Positions 10,927-21,781 of a stretch of 64,000 nt of DNA are shown here, piece after piece (the stretch's first letter is position 1; each line of letters starts with the position of its first letter). A program made the translations under genes and the position numbers. This DNA is from Cydia pomonella (taxonomy: Eukaryota > Arthropoda > Insecta > Lepidoptera > Tortricidae). The notes under the pieces were generated by a model. The model saw nothing but the letters and a program-made list of their open reading frames with translations. It had not been told where the DNA came from and ran no database searches. Location: positions 23,039,389 through 23,103,388 of the forward strand of contig NC_084713.1 in NCBI RefSeq assembly GCF_033807575.1, given 5' to 3'.

Positions 10927-11200
10927 GACGACCGGTTTGGCCTAGTGGGTAGTGACCCTGCCTACGAAGCTGATGGTCCCGGGTTCAAATCCTGGTAAGG
11001 GCATGTATTTGTGTGATGAGCATGGATATTTATTTTGTTCCTGAGTCATGGGTGTTTTCTATGTATTTAAGTATTTATAGATATTTATATATTATATATA
11101 TCGTTGTCTAAGTACCCTCAACACAAGCCTTATTGAGCTTACTGTGGGACTTAGTCAATTTGTGTAATAATGTCCTATAATATTTATTTTATTTTTAATA
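10927..11200 (+). mobile_element. tRNA-derived SINE, complete + strand copy
   Basis: Begins gacgaccggtttggcctagt (A-box-like tggcctagtgggt). B-box-like gggttcaaatcctgg is followed by a body ending 'gtaataatgtcctataatat' and an ATTTT-rich tail. About 270 bp. Further copies or pieces lie at 5884-6812, 10432-10727, 13505-13780, 19406-19527, 35890-36157, 42480-42580, 49899-50153 and 58770-58912. Confidence 0.9.
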
Positions 11201-11607
11201 TTTATATATATATATATATATATATAAAACAGGCTTTTAATCACAAATCGATGAACTAATTTATCTCAGAAGATTCACCACGAAGCAATGCGGATGTACA
11301 TAATGTACACATGATTACTATGCTAGTATGCTCGAGGCGACGGTAATGACACTGTATTACATACGTTTTAGATGCCATCTGATTAAATACTAGTATTATT
11401 TATGGTACAGAATTGATGCGCTGTTTATGTTGTATGCGAGATAAATAAGTATATGTTATTGTAATAATGAATTATTGATGGGATTAGATTAGTGTATTGA
11501 TTATATAATAAATATTTCCGCCATTTTAATAAATTATGTAGGTTTTAGTAGATTCTTTAAAGTTATAACTAAATTTTAATTTACCTCCAGTTTCATTACT
11601 AAATATT

Positions 11608-11837
11608 ACAGTACATATGGTGCTACTTTATAGCACTAGTGCGAAAATTAACATATTACGTTACTGTGTCGAACATTTAAAGGGTGTTTGTTGGGTGGAA
11701 TGTTGTACGATACCTACAGGTTCGCACATGTAGGTATCGTACAACATTCTACAGTACATATGGCGCTTTAAATTTTGACATACTTGCATAATATGCTAAT
11801 TATCGCACTAGTGCGGTAAGGTTACACCATGTGTACC
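11608..11837. mobile_element. MITE with ACAGTACATATGG ends, rearranged copy
   Basis: Ends acagtacatatggtgctac ... ggttacaccatgtgtacc. In the middle, a 20-bp perfect inverted repeat (aatgttgtacgatacctaca and its complement, 11699-11752) replaces the usual interior. Confidence 0.75.
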
Positions 11838-11902
11838 GTTGCACACTCTTTGCAGCATCAGGCTTATTTTTCTTATTTGTCTATTATAAATTCAAATTAA
11901 AA

Positions 11903-12130
11903 TAGTACATTACGATACAAGTGCGAAAAATAGGAAATTCGAAACGAGTGGCGATAAATTAAAACACGACCGAAGGGAGTGTTTTAAATCGACACGAGTT
12001 GCGAATTACCTATTCGCACATGTATCGTACAACGTTTTACAGTACATATGGCCCTTTAAATGTTCGACACAGTAACGTAATATGCTACTTCTCGCACTAG
12101 TGCTATAAAGTAGCCCCATATGTACTGTAA
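11903..12130. mobile_element. MITE (TAGTACATTACGATACAAG ... CATATGTACTGTA)
   Basis: Interior 'aaacacgaccgaagggagtg' is inverted around itself, and the ends are cgatacaagtgcg ... gcactagtgc. The same unit is present twice in tandem at 42588-43041. Confidence 0.8.
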
Positions 12131-12184
12131 ATTGACTTAAGGCGAAGGGTAGGGCAAGCTCTTTCCATACAAACTTTGTGCGCG

Positions 12185-12345
12185 TTTTTTTTGTGTTTGC
12201 GCTACAGTTATTTTATTTATTTTTTTTTTATTTTTTTTTTATTTTTTATTTTTTTTTATTATTTTTGTTAAATATGCTTATTTTTCTGTTAGCTAGGGCT
12301 TGATGTATTATTATTATTATTTTTTTTGTATTTTTAAGTTTTCAA
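12185..12345. repeat. T-rich low-complexity tract
   Basis: Runs of T interrupted by single A (tttttttttatttttttttt) and a TTA-triplet stretch. No function is inferred. Confidence 0.8.
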
Positions 12346-12469
12346 ATAAAGATTTTCTACATCAAGTTCTGCGTATATCTAATAAATACAAGCAAAAAAA
12401 TGAAATTAAATGCAAAACTAACGAATAAAACTTGCACAAGGTTTGTATGTAGAATGCCTTGCCCTACCC

Positions 12470-12930
12470 TGGGCCTTAAAAAAGAAATTGTCTTGATTTG
12501 ATTTGAAATTTTTTGGTATTTCATAATTAGTATTTTCCTCGCGTTGGTGTGGTGAAAAATGTTGTGTTTCACTCGGAGGCAAAGTTTGTTTAACCCTCGT
12601 GCCTTGAATGAAACCCTCACAACGCTCAAGATTCCACTTCTCGAAACACTCGCTACGCTCGTGGTTCAATTTTGGAAACTTTCGCTTGCGGTTAGCGGTT
12701 TAACAACAACTTTGCCCCCTTGTGAAACAAATTATTGTTTTACAAGAGGGCAAAGCTGTTTAACTTTTCGTGCTAATATTGATACCCAAGCAAAAGATTC
12801 CAAAACTGAACCACGAGCGTAGCGAGAAGATTCCATAATCTGCAAGGCTATCAAAACACGAGGGTTAAACAAACTTTGCTAACGAGTTAAACACGAAATT
12901 TTACATTACACCAACGCGAGGAAATTACTA
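12470..12930. repeat. Inverted pair of 'gagcg-tagcgag' repeats
   Basis: The left copy (12530-12710) is the reverse complement of 1-215, and the right copy (12720-12930) is in the opposite orientation. Together they make an imperfect palindrome of about 400 bp bounded by 'ttcctcgcgttggtg' and 'caccaacgcgaggaa'. Open frames here are by-products. Confidence 0.75.
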
Positions 12931-13122
12931 ATTATAAAACATTACGATACAAAGTACAGAAAACACGCAACAAGCGCCTACTTCCAAATAATAGCAAGAA
13001 GTATCGCGTAGTGAGAGTTGCGAAACAATTTTATGTCATAAAAATAAACAATCAATGATAATTAATTAATGACATCCATATTCATAAAGGTTTATTGACC
13101 TTTTTATGGCACGCCTCACCTT

Positions 13123-13240
13123 GGTTATTAGAATAAAAATAAAAATAGTTTATTTAAAAGAAAAAATCTTATTAACATATAAAAGATATCCTGCGGCCCC
13201 ACACTAGGCTATGCCTGTCACGTGGCAGGCAGATTCAGTT
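13123..13240 (-). repeat. Retroelement 3' end with CTAGGC-GCCTG hairpin
   Basis: 'ccccacactaggctatgcct-gtcacgtgg' ends an A/T-rich block. The same 'acactaggc..agcctgtcacg' word ends similar blocks at 22695-22855 and 50740-50800. Presumed 3' end of one LINE or SINE family. Confidence 0.45.
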
Positions 13241-13504
13241 TGAAAAAAGTAGTTACATAATAACAGACGCGTTCAGTTTGTGATATTTGCAATTATAATG
13301 TCATTTACGAATTGGATGTATATGTGTATTGCATTGTATTTCTAATTATTAAATACTGCGGAATGGAGTACCGAGACAAACCATTGTGGTTTAACGATAC
13401 TTTTTGATCAAATATTCTGTAATTGTGATTTATCTGTAATAAAAAAAAAAAAAAAAAGCTAGTTACTCCGTAACAAACACCCAAATATAAGGCTAATTAA
13501 TTTT

Positions 13505-13780
13505 GCGACCGGTTTGGCCTAGTGGGTAGTGACCCTGCCTACGAAGCTGATGGTCCCGGGTTCAAATCCTGGTAAGGGCATGTATCCGTGTGATCAGCAT
13601 GGATATTTGTTCCTGAGTCATGGGTGTTTTCTATGTATTTAAGTAATTATAAATATTTATATATTATATATATCGTTGTCTAAGTACCCTCAACACAAGC
13701 CTTATTGAGCTTACTGTGGGACTTAGTCAATTTGTGTATTAATGTCGTATAATATTTATTTATATATTATTTATTTATTT
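13505..13780 (+). mobile_element. tRNA-derived SINE, + strand copy
   Basis: gcgaccggtttggcctagtg ... B box gggttcaaatcctgg ... gtcgtataatatttattt. Nearly identical to 10927-11200. Confidence 0.9.
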
Positions 13781-14029
13781 AATTAAGAACTAATTAACAA
13801 TAAATGTATTTTATTTCTACTGCATCTCCTCGCGCGGTCTTCTTGTGTTGTAATGTAACATGTAACTATTGTACCTAGTGTACGACCTGTACACCAACAT
13901 GAGAGCATTAAGGACTTTGTTCTATCTGTTCTAAATTAGACATATAAATAATTTGATTGGCATAAATATCTACAGGGCGGAAAAATAAATTACTGAATGT
14001 TAAATTTAATAGCAAATTTTTGGTATTTC

Positions 14030-14150
14030 ATAGTTAGTATTTTCCTCGCATTGGTGTGGTGAAAAATGTTGTGTTTCACTCGGAGGCAAAGTTTGTTTAA
14101 TCCTCGTGCCTTTAAACCCTCGCAACGCTCAAGATCCCACTTCTCGAACC
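14030..14150 (-). repeat. 'gagcg-tagcgag' repeat fragment
   Basis: 'ttcctcgcattggtgtggtg' through 'cccacttctcgaac' matches 12538-12645. Confidence 0.7.
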
Positions 14151-14159
14151 TCGATTATT

Positions 14160-15640
14160 ATAAAGAGATTATAAAAGTTATCTGGTGATTAATAATTTAA
14201 GCTGCATTCGGGTGAGTCTGAAAGGAAAAACGACTAAAAGATTGACGCTTAATTCCAAATAGGTGAAATAGGGACTCATATTTCAACGGAATGAGTGATT
14301 TCAGAAATTACCCGAATACACCTTGTATAATTATATACAATAATTATGTACAATATACCTTACCTATGTTACATAATAAGTTATAAGTACAGATAGTATT
14401 CATCATATGTATACAGATGTCGAATTTTCATAATTTATAACTAGAACTAAATGAATGTCTTCTATGTAGTTAAGGTGGTTCGACTAGGTTACCCAAAGCT
14501 TAAACCTCACTAGATGGCGCCACAATTGCAAATTTTGAGTTTTAATTTTTTTGTGGAGTAGTCTTGGTATTTCTATACTGTAAATTATGTTTAGCGCACT
14601 CTTTAAATAAATATTGAACTATTACAACAAACATTGAACACTTCATTGTACAAAAACTACCCCTTAATGTCGACAGAATGTTTCTTGACTCTATTTCTAA
14701 GTATCACTCACACATTCAAACAGTCTTACTGGGATCCTTGTAGTAGACAATTTGGCACAGCGTGAGTAGGCTTCAATAGCGTTGCGGTATGTACGTGGAA
14801 ATACATGCAAGAGGATGTGGGTTCGAGACTCATTAATTATTTTTTGTTATCAGTATTATGAAGTACCTATTATTAATAAATTATTTTATGAGAAATCTGA
14901 GCGTTTTCCATAAAAATATTATAAATCTGATTCTCACACATCATGATATTTTTGGGTTCTTCCAACTCAGAATCACTAGCATAATCAATCCTCGTGCTAA
15001 AAAAACCCGAAAATTTGTATTGAAATTTTAGTTTTACACTGAAATTTCTTTCACACTAAAATGTGACGTAATGGTATGGATATTTTAGGATATCTTTTTT
15101 TAATGCTAGGGTGGAGAAGATTCTAAGTAGAATGAACCTAAGAAAGTCCAAATTTGTAAGTCAGATTTTCCGGTATTTTTTTCAAAAAAAAAAGGCTTTT
15201 TGTTCTAAAATTAAAGCAATCACTTGCTGCCCAGCCTTTAAAAAAGTAGGTACTTTTTTACAGTAGAATAAAAAAAAATTACGATACATTTAATTAAATT
15301 ACAGTGAGTTACAAAATTGCATGGCCTTCTATTTATAACCATTATAAAAAGAAATGAGATATTTACCATGTTTGTTTATAATATTGATTTCCCGATATTT
15401 TGACACAACTAGAAGTTTCACACAATGCCTAGAGATAGAAAATTATTTATTTATTTTATTTATTGTCAATTTCATTCAACGGATCACATCATATCCAATT
15501 TATGTGTTTATGTATTGCATTGTTTTCTGCCTAGTAGGTTATTAAATTCTGTTACTGCAATAATCTTTATCTACATAAAATATACAAACGAAAGTTTAAT
15601 AAAGTATATATTAAAATGAAGTACACAAAATCAGGAATTA
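14160..15640. other. No gene recognised
   Basis: AT-rich. A B-box-like 'tgggttcgagactc' at 14820 hints at an old tRNA-derived SINE. The two overlapping open frames at 15354-15619 are AT-driven and lack homology that I can recognise. Confidence 0.4.
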
Positions 15641-15652
15641 CATATGACAATA

Positions 15653-16160
15653 TCATTCAAAATCGCCTCCTCTGGCTTTGACACAGGCCCTCAAACGACG
15701 AGGCCAGTCATCAATAGCGGCACGCACGATTGTCATGTCTAATTCCGTCACTGTCTTAACTATGGCCCGCTTGAGGGAGTTAAGATTTGTGTGGGGTTTA
15801 GCACAGGCTTTCTCCTCAATAACCTGCTATATGGCATAATCCAGGGGGTTAAGGTCCGGGCTGGAGGACGGCCAGTCTTCGTGGGCAATAAAGTCAATTT
15901 TGTTCCTTCGAAACATGGCTTGAGTTGTTCTTGCCTTATGTGCAGGAGCTGAGTCCTGTTCAAAGATCCATGGCTGGTTTTGAAATAGGGTGTGGCTTAA
16001 GGGCTTCACTATTGGTTCGAGAACGGTTTCCAGTTTCCGGTTTTCACACCTTTTTCACAGAAATGAATCTGTGTTAGCCCTGAGTATGACACACCCAAAA
16101 TCATGTTTGGCGGGTGCCCACATTTGTGCATCGCAATAGGGTTGTTTCCATCTACAAATC
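15653..16160 (-). pseudogene. mariner-type (Tc1/mariner) transposase pseudogene
   Basis: On the - strand the fragments read in order: NMILGVSYSGLTQIHFCEKG, then (after a frame change) FEQDSAPAHKARTTQ, IDFIAHEDWPSSSPDLNPLDY and, at the end, RAAIDDWPRRLRACVKARGG-DFE plus a stop at 15653-15655. QDSAPAHKA and SPDLNPLDY are the second and third catalytic-core blocks of Tc1/mariner DDE transposases. The Trp codon expected after LDYAI is a TAG stop, and at least one frameshift lies upstream. The N-terminal DNA-binding half and both terminal repeats were not found. Dead copy. Confidence 0.85.
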
Positions 16161-16766
16161 TTAGGGCATAATTGTATCCCAATAAATTCTTTTGGATTAT
16201 AAGAACATGTTAAACTACTTTTAGGGGACCTGTAATGACCATATTTTTGTAAATATTGAATTTAAAATATCTTTTGGCACACGTCACGTGACCAAACTCG
16301 AAACGTCATTGAAGATTCTGATGACGTCACAACTCTCGGATTGACACTGTTGACAGTTAGGCGATTAACAACAAATGACAAATATCAGTTGACAGTTCGT
16401 ATCTTCTACGTGTGTATGTAGTTATGTGTCAAACCATAAACTGTGACGTCACACAATTTTTGGGCGCGAAAGCATCTGTCAAAATATATTTTGTTAATTT
16501 AACATATTTAAAGCCGTTTTTAGTATAAAAGCTGAATTTTAAGGCAACTTTTAGTTAATATAGAAAGTAATACAAGCGTTTCAAAAAATTGGAATACGAT
16601 TCTCTTTTAGGCCCCAATTCATTATAGATACGACGAGATAAGCGTTATGTGTGGTATATAATTATAGCTCACAAATCCACCACATTATGTCATTTTTTAT
16701 TTTTTTCGGTAGCATTTGTTTTAACGGAAATAAAGAGGTTGCAAATCGAGTAACAGAACTTCAGAA

Positions 16767-16961
16767 CAGTACCCCTAGTGTAACTTTGATCGACATCATA
16801 ACGTGACGAACGCGTTTGCGTTAAGTCTCATTTTGTATAGGATTTTGAGGTTCCAAAACGTCCCGCTTGGCGCGCTCTTTCGAAATCCAATACAAAATGA
16901 GACTAAACGCAAACGCGTACGTCACGTTTGGAAATCGAATTTTATTACACTAGGGGTACTG
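16767..16961. mobile_element. Foldback MITE, TA target, copy C
   Basis: cagtacccctagtgtaactt ... tacactaggggtactg; same architecture as 4130-4324. It directly abuts the SINE core at 16962. The open frame 16803-17093 runs through it and is not a gene. Confidence 0.85.
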
Positions 16962-17195
16962 ATATCATTTGATATTTACCAGTCGCTTTTCGGTGAAGGA
17001 AAACATCGTGAGGAAACTGGACTAATCCCAACAAGGCTTAGTTTTACCCTCTGGGTTGGAAGGTCAGATGGCAGTGGCTTTCGTAAAAACTAGTGCCTAC
17101 GCCAAATCTTGGGATTAGTTGTCAAAGCGGACCCCAAGCTCCATTGAGCCGTGGCAATATGCTGGGACAACGCTAGGAAGAAAGAAAGAAATCGA
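16962..17195 (+). mobile_element. SINE core/tail (gatatcatttgatatttacc family), headless
   Basis: 'cggtgaaggaaaacatcgtg', 'actaatcccaacaag', 'actagtgcctacgccaaatc' and 'gagccgtggcaatatgctgg' are shared with 53272-53510 (+) and 56176-56513 (-). Only the latter keeps the tRNA head. Confidence 0.75.
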
Positions 17196-17574
17196 GTAAC
17201 AGAACTTAGTAACCAACTAGGTATAATAGTTATGATGTAAATGTCCATATCATGTTGGAGTCATATTATATGTATTAGCCAACTAATTATTCAAGATCAA
17301 TACACTTAGCTCCCTTAGGTATTCGCCTAAGTACAATCTCGGGCAAAATTGAGTTTTATAAAAGTGAACTAGTTTCTAGGTCATATTTTCTATGAATTGG
17401 TCATTTTTGTAGACTCCAATTACAGTTACACTTTTCTTGGTTTTTCGCGGACCAGAATATCGATGATTTTTGTAACTTGATTTAGACGTTGCTATCATTT
17501 TCAAACCAAAAACACATAAAATCACAATTCAGAACATGCGGCAGCGTTGTTTTCTATCAAGTACCTCAAGCACC

Positions 17575-17704
17575 AGGGCGGCTACCGGGAAAATCGAAAT
17601 TCGTCAATTTCGGGCATTTTTCTCTGTCACTCTAATTACGTTTTAGTGAGAGTAAAACAGAAAGATCCCGCAATTTGCGAGTTTCGGTTTTCGCGGTAGG
17701 CCCC
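17575..17704. mobile_element. MITE with GGGCCTACCGCG-type ends, subfamily 1
   Basis: The ends agggcggctaccgggaaaat and ttttcgcggtaggccccc are inverted. The interior has 'cgcaatttgcga' and a central 'ctctaattacgtttt' region. Copy 2 lies at 55642-55774. A second subfamily with the same ends lies at 58007-58115 and 63702-63810. Confidence 0.75.
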
Positions 17705-17726
17705 CAGGTCCTGTCAAGTTTCAGCA

Positions 17727-18200
17727 GTGTTGCCAGGTGAGCGGAAGAGAATTATCGTACTTGAGTGTCAATATTATTGTACCGTTGAAAAAAATATCGT
17801 ACGCCAATCAAAAAGGCAGCCCCTAAAAATGTCTAGCAAAATAAGCTTAAATTTCGAATTAATAATAAAAAAATACAATTTTCGTCTAAATTGCGCAAAA
17901 AATCTGTTCATGTTTGTGTATTTTTGGGATAGACTCAAACGGTATACAGGAAATTGTGACATTTTAAACTTTAAACTTACACCAAGGAGCCGAACACCCA
18001 AAAGATACTAATTTTAGCCTATTTCTGAGAGAAAGTGTCATATTTTGCTTCAAATTACTAGACTTTTAAGGTGGCATCATCCAAGGGCTGAAATTATAGT
18101 ACTTTAGTGTACGAGAATGCTCTTTGGAACATTACGTCATACCGGGGCCCAAATTATCGTACATGTACGACAATTATCGTACGCCTGGTCACACTGAGTG
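17727..18200. repeat. Region with five ATTATCGTAC-like words
   Basis: Variants of 'attatcgtac' occur near 17750, 17800, 18100, 18150 and 18173, partly inverted, and the last is followed by gcctggtcacactg. This may be a decayed DNA transposon with subterminal repeats. The overlapping short ORFs on both strands are not supported as genes. Confidence 0.35.
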
Positions 18201-18606
18201 TCAGTGTCGACAGAGTCAGCTAAAAACGCGTCAAACATCGCAACGTCGCGCCGATGGCCGCTCGAGACATGGAGTGGCAACGTCGCAATGTATTTGTACA
18301 CGACATTTGTCACACACACATGAGTAAAATTTATAAAAATATAACGTTGATTATTGCATGATTTCTGTATGAAACAAAGTGTTTCTATTAATTTAGCGCA
18401 AATGAATATTCGAAAGTAGATAGATGCGCAACTATTTATGTAATAATATTGCGTAATTAATTAATAAATAGCGATTGTTTTTTGTATGAAAATCGAACCA
18501 CCTTAATAAGAAGTGCACAGACGGTGTTTCGCAGTTTCGCTTCAGTCTATTTTTATCGAGAAATGTCTTACAAGTTAAATAGCATAATTTCGCCATCTCG
18601 CTCATC

Positions 18607-18679
18607 GGGGGTGTAGCTCAGATGGTAGAGCGCTCGCTTAGCATGCGAGAGGTACGGGGATCGATACCCCGCACCTCCA
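18607..18679 (+). tRNA. tRNA-Ala (anticodon AGC)
   Basis: A 73-base cloverleaf. The acceptor stem GGGGGTG pairs with CACCTCC (one G-T pair), with A as discriminator. The D arm holds tagctcagatggtaga (A box). The anticodon stem CTCGC/GCGAG carries the loop TTAGCAT with AGC at its centre. The T arm has ggggatcgataccccg (B box GATCGATACC). CCA is not encoded, as expected in a eukaryotic nucleus. It lies isolated in a gene-poor stretch and is intact, unlike the many tRNA-like SINE heads in the window. Confidence 0.96.
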
Positions 18680-18692
18680 ATTAATTAACTCA

Positions 18693-18698
18693 TTTTTT
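18693..18698 (+). terminator. RNA polymerase III terminator (T6)
   Basis: Six T residues, 14 bases after the end of the tRNA-Ala. Confidence 0.8.
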
Positions 18699-18699
18699 G

Positions 18700-19400
18700 C
18701 ATATTTTTTTTTCGTCAAATTTTTACCGACGAAAATTGTAATTCAATAAAAATCCAATAATTCAAACAAGTTTACGTTTTTTATTTTTAGATTTGATTAT
18801 CTAGTTTAAATGAATAAAGCCACGTTTTATAATTCACACTTCAGATTATTTTTGTATTTGTTTTTTTTACATAATTATTTTCTTATGAGGCCAATAAATT
18901 GAATATAGCAGGCGGCAACAATAAAACAAAAGTAGTCTTTCTACTGTTGATGCCTCATTAATTTAGCATTACATAGCTTATATTTTCACTTGCCCTTTTT
19001 ATATTTTTATATTTAAAGCGCATTCACAATTTTTTGATTCAATAGAATAATATAAATAATAAGTCATCTTGAAGATTATCTTTTAAATATTTTTTTATTG
19101 CTTGCAATTACCATATAATCAAATACGAATAAATTATGTTCAATTGACCAGAAAGCTTTTAAAATAGCATCGCCTCGAGGCAGATCGTTATATTCGTATT
19201 ATAAATTAGGTTAATCATGAATTAATCGTGGGCTGCACCGATTTCGATGCAGTTAGTGAATAGAGTGATCTAATTTAGCCTTGCGTGATTATAATCTAGA
19301 ATTTAATGTTACATTTAAGTTTAGGAAGGTTAAGGGGAAGAAGGTTATGTATAGTTGTAGATAATGGTTGTAGCATTATACAGGGTGGAAAAAAGAAGAG
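18700..19400. other. No feature recognised
   Basis: AT-rich sequence with no exon, repeat match or inverted structure that I could detect. Confidence 0.4.
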
Positions 19401-19405
19401 GGTCA

Positions 19406-19527
19406 TAAATAATAAATAAATATTATAGGATATTATTACACAAATTAACTAAGGCCCGCGGTAAGCTTTATTAGGCTTGTATTGCACGTACTTATACAAC
19501 AATATATATAATAATTATATACATACC
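19406..19527 (-). mobile_element. SINE 3' fragment (CCGGTTTGGCC family)
   Basis: 'tattataggatattattaca', 'aactaaggcccgcggtaagc' and 'gtacttatacaac' are a diverged reverse match to the 3' half of the SINE at 10927-11200. Confidence 0.65.
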
Positions 19528-19820
19528 TGAAACGCTAGTTGGGCTCGTATTATTTGAGGGCCTCCACTAAAGTGTCGGCCCTCAAACTCACTCGTCCATC
19601 TTTGACCGGTTTTCTAACCTCTCCTACAATGTACGGTTTAGGACATAACCTAATAGTACATACAAGATGTTCATTTTGTCACCTGTAATAATTTACAGGG
19701 TGAATAAACGCCTTAAGTGTGAACTGAATGGTTTTAACGTTTATTTTTTAACAATTGGTCCTATAAATAACCTTATTTTATTTATGAAGGAGAAATTTGC
19801 ACCAAAAAAGACCTTTTACC

Positions 19821-19878
19821 ATCACCAATGACAGATGATGATAACAATGATCACCAATGACAGATGATGATAACAATG
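19821..19878. repeat. 29-bp exact tandem duplication
   Basis: The 29-base unit that starts atcaccaatgacagatgatg is present twice without a mismatch (19821-19849 and 19850-19878). Confidence 0.9.
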
Positions 19879-20694
19879 AAACATTTGAGTAGTGGTGGTT
19901 CAGGTGCTACAGCTATTGCCTACTTTCCAGCTTGGTTTTATCTATTGCCACATTTCCGAACAGTGGCGTGAAAACTTAATTTTTATAACCTAATCTAAAC
20001 TAAACTGTATAGTCTTGCCAGCAAGTCCTTATCGATTGGTAATATGTATAATTAATACCTACCATGATAAAACGCATTCATGCTTCAAGTTAAATAGCAT
20101 AGGAGTGTCGCTCGTGCTCGCACTAAATACTTGCAAATGTCGGCGGCGCCCGGCGGCCATCTTTGATTTGAATGTGCCGTGTTCCGTTTTCAAACTCGTT
20201 CATTAGACGATCGTAATTGGCTTAGAGTACCGAATGATAATTCATCATATGGTGTTAGTTAAGCCAGTGTTGCAGTGGGAAATTCAAAGAAAAGAAAAAA
20301 AAAAATTTTCGGTGGTAAAAATAGAGTGAAGACTGTATGTTACGCCTCCTCGTCTTAGCGTTTTCCCGATTACATCCTAAAGGAGTCTGGCGTCTGCTTT
20401 AGCTACCTAGTCCCAAAAACTGGCACAAGAACTTTTTTTTTATAAACAAGCGACAGCCATCTGACCTTCCATCCCGTAGGGGAAGCTAGACCTTAATTTT
20501 ATTTTTATTTTATTTATTAAGGTCTACCAACAGTTATTACATCCAATACGTTTACATAACTCAAAAAAAGAAACATTCAGTGATGCATAACTAATTATAG
20601 GTAAACACAGCATGCAAAAGAAAAAACAATTTCTTACTTAACATAAAGTGAAAGTTACAGGTTAAATAACAAAAATAAATTAAACTTGTTTATA

Positions 20695-21225
20695 CTATAG
20701 ATTCATATTCAATAATTTTCGGAACCTGAGCAATGAGTCAGAATGAATATCGCAGCAGTGGCTAAGTTTATTGTATAATCTACATAGTCGTGGAATGGGT
20801 GAATTAGCGCCTAAGACGGTTTTCCTAAATACCGGAGACAAAAGGTCTATTGTGTTCCTAGGATATCTATATGGGACTCTAAATCTAATTTTGCGCAAAA
20901 GTTGTGGACAATCTATATAATTATTTAAAAGTTTATATAAAAATTGAAGATCAAGCATGTCTCTTCGTTTATCAAGAGTATAAATTTGGAAGTGTTGTAA
21001 TCTTACTGAATAAGATGTATATTTGCTAGCTAATGGTGTGCGACTAGATATATGCCAAAGAAATCGTTTCTGAATTCTCTCTATCCTGAGGCAATGAGTT
21101 GAATAATGAGGCCGCCATACCGTGCTACAATATTCCAAGATATTACGCACGAAACAGTTATAAAGAAGGATTTTGGTTTTTACTGTTCGAAAATGTTTAC
21201 CGGTTCTTATAATAAAGCCTAGCAT
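20695..21225 (-). pseudogene. 5'-truncated LINE, reverse-transcriptase C-terminal ORF
   Basis: A 176-residue frame begins MLGFIIRTGKHF. It contains the thumb/C-terminal signature ILEYCSTVWRPHY, RIERIQKRFLWHI, the RR in DKRRDML, and CRLYN. This corresponds to the last third of a Jockey/CR1-like reverse transcriptase and aligns with residues 160-343 of the copy at 25084-26115, but it is clearly diverged. The catalytic YADD region is absent, so the copy is 5'-truncated. The 3' untranslated part runs to about 20500. Confidence 0.85.
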
Positions 21226-21229
21226 TTTT

Positions 21230-21780
21230 TAATGGGTCTAATTATTAACTGTGTGACCCAACCAACTACTTACTAGTGGCTCTATGAGCTGTTAACCTTG
21301 CAAGGGTAAGTTTAAACTTAATACATTTATGGGTCCGCCATTAAAAAACATCTAAAATCTGATTCGACTAAAAATCTACTTTATCATCGGACCTACTCAC
21401 AAAAATTTGAATTGCGACACATCTGGTCATATGAAAGCAAATTAGCCCAAGCTGAAGCGTAGTGTGAAGGTTGGAAACCTTCACAGTCTCTTGATAGATA
21501 ACTGGCAACGATTATGTATTTGAATTCGGAACTATCGCCCTGCTGAAGGAATAACGATCTGCAGGTGATTCATTCTGAAAGTGGCAGTCATTAATGGTAG
21601 TCGATATTTATGTTATTACTGATTGAAGAAAAGAAATCGCATATAACCGATTTGCAAAACCAAATGTGTTCCATAAGTGTTCCGTTAACAAAGTTTTGTA
21701 CGGAACACTAATATTATATATTATCAGAAATCTACCTCGCGCGTTTACATTCCCCACCGCGGATAGACCGTTTCCCTTGT
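21230..21780. other. No gene recognised
   Basis: No repeat match within the window was seen. The open frames crossing 21608-21953 span a repeat boundary. Confidence 0.35.
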
Positions 21781-21781
21781 A

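Noticed and set aside
10927..10995. tRNA gene
   Set aside because: A and B boxes are present, but no cloverleaf acceptor stem pairs. It is the head of a SINE present in many copies. The same holds for 48750-48795, 56450-56513, 55270-55330 and 6440-6500.
12357..12822. Several overlapping frames on both strands
   Set aside because: They lie in the inverted 'gagcg-tagcgag' repeat. The open reading is a consequence of repeat composition.
16803..17093. 96-codon + strand frame
   Set aside because: It runs through a foldback MITE into a SINE core.
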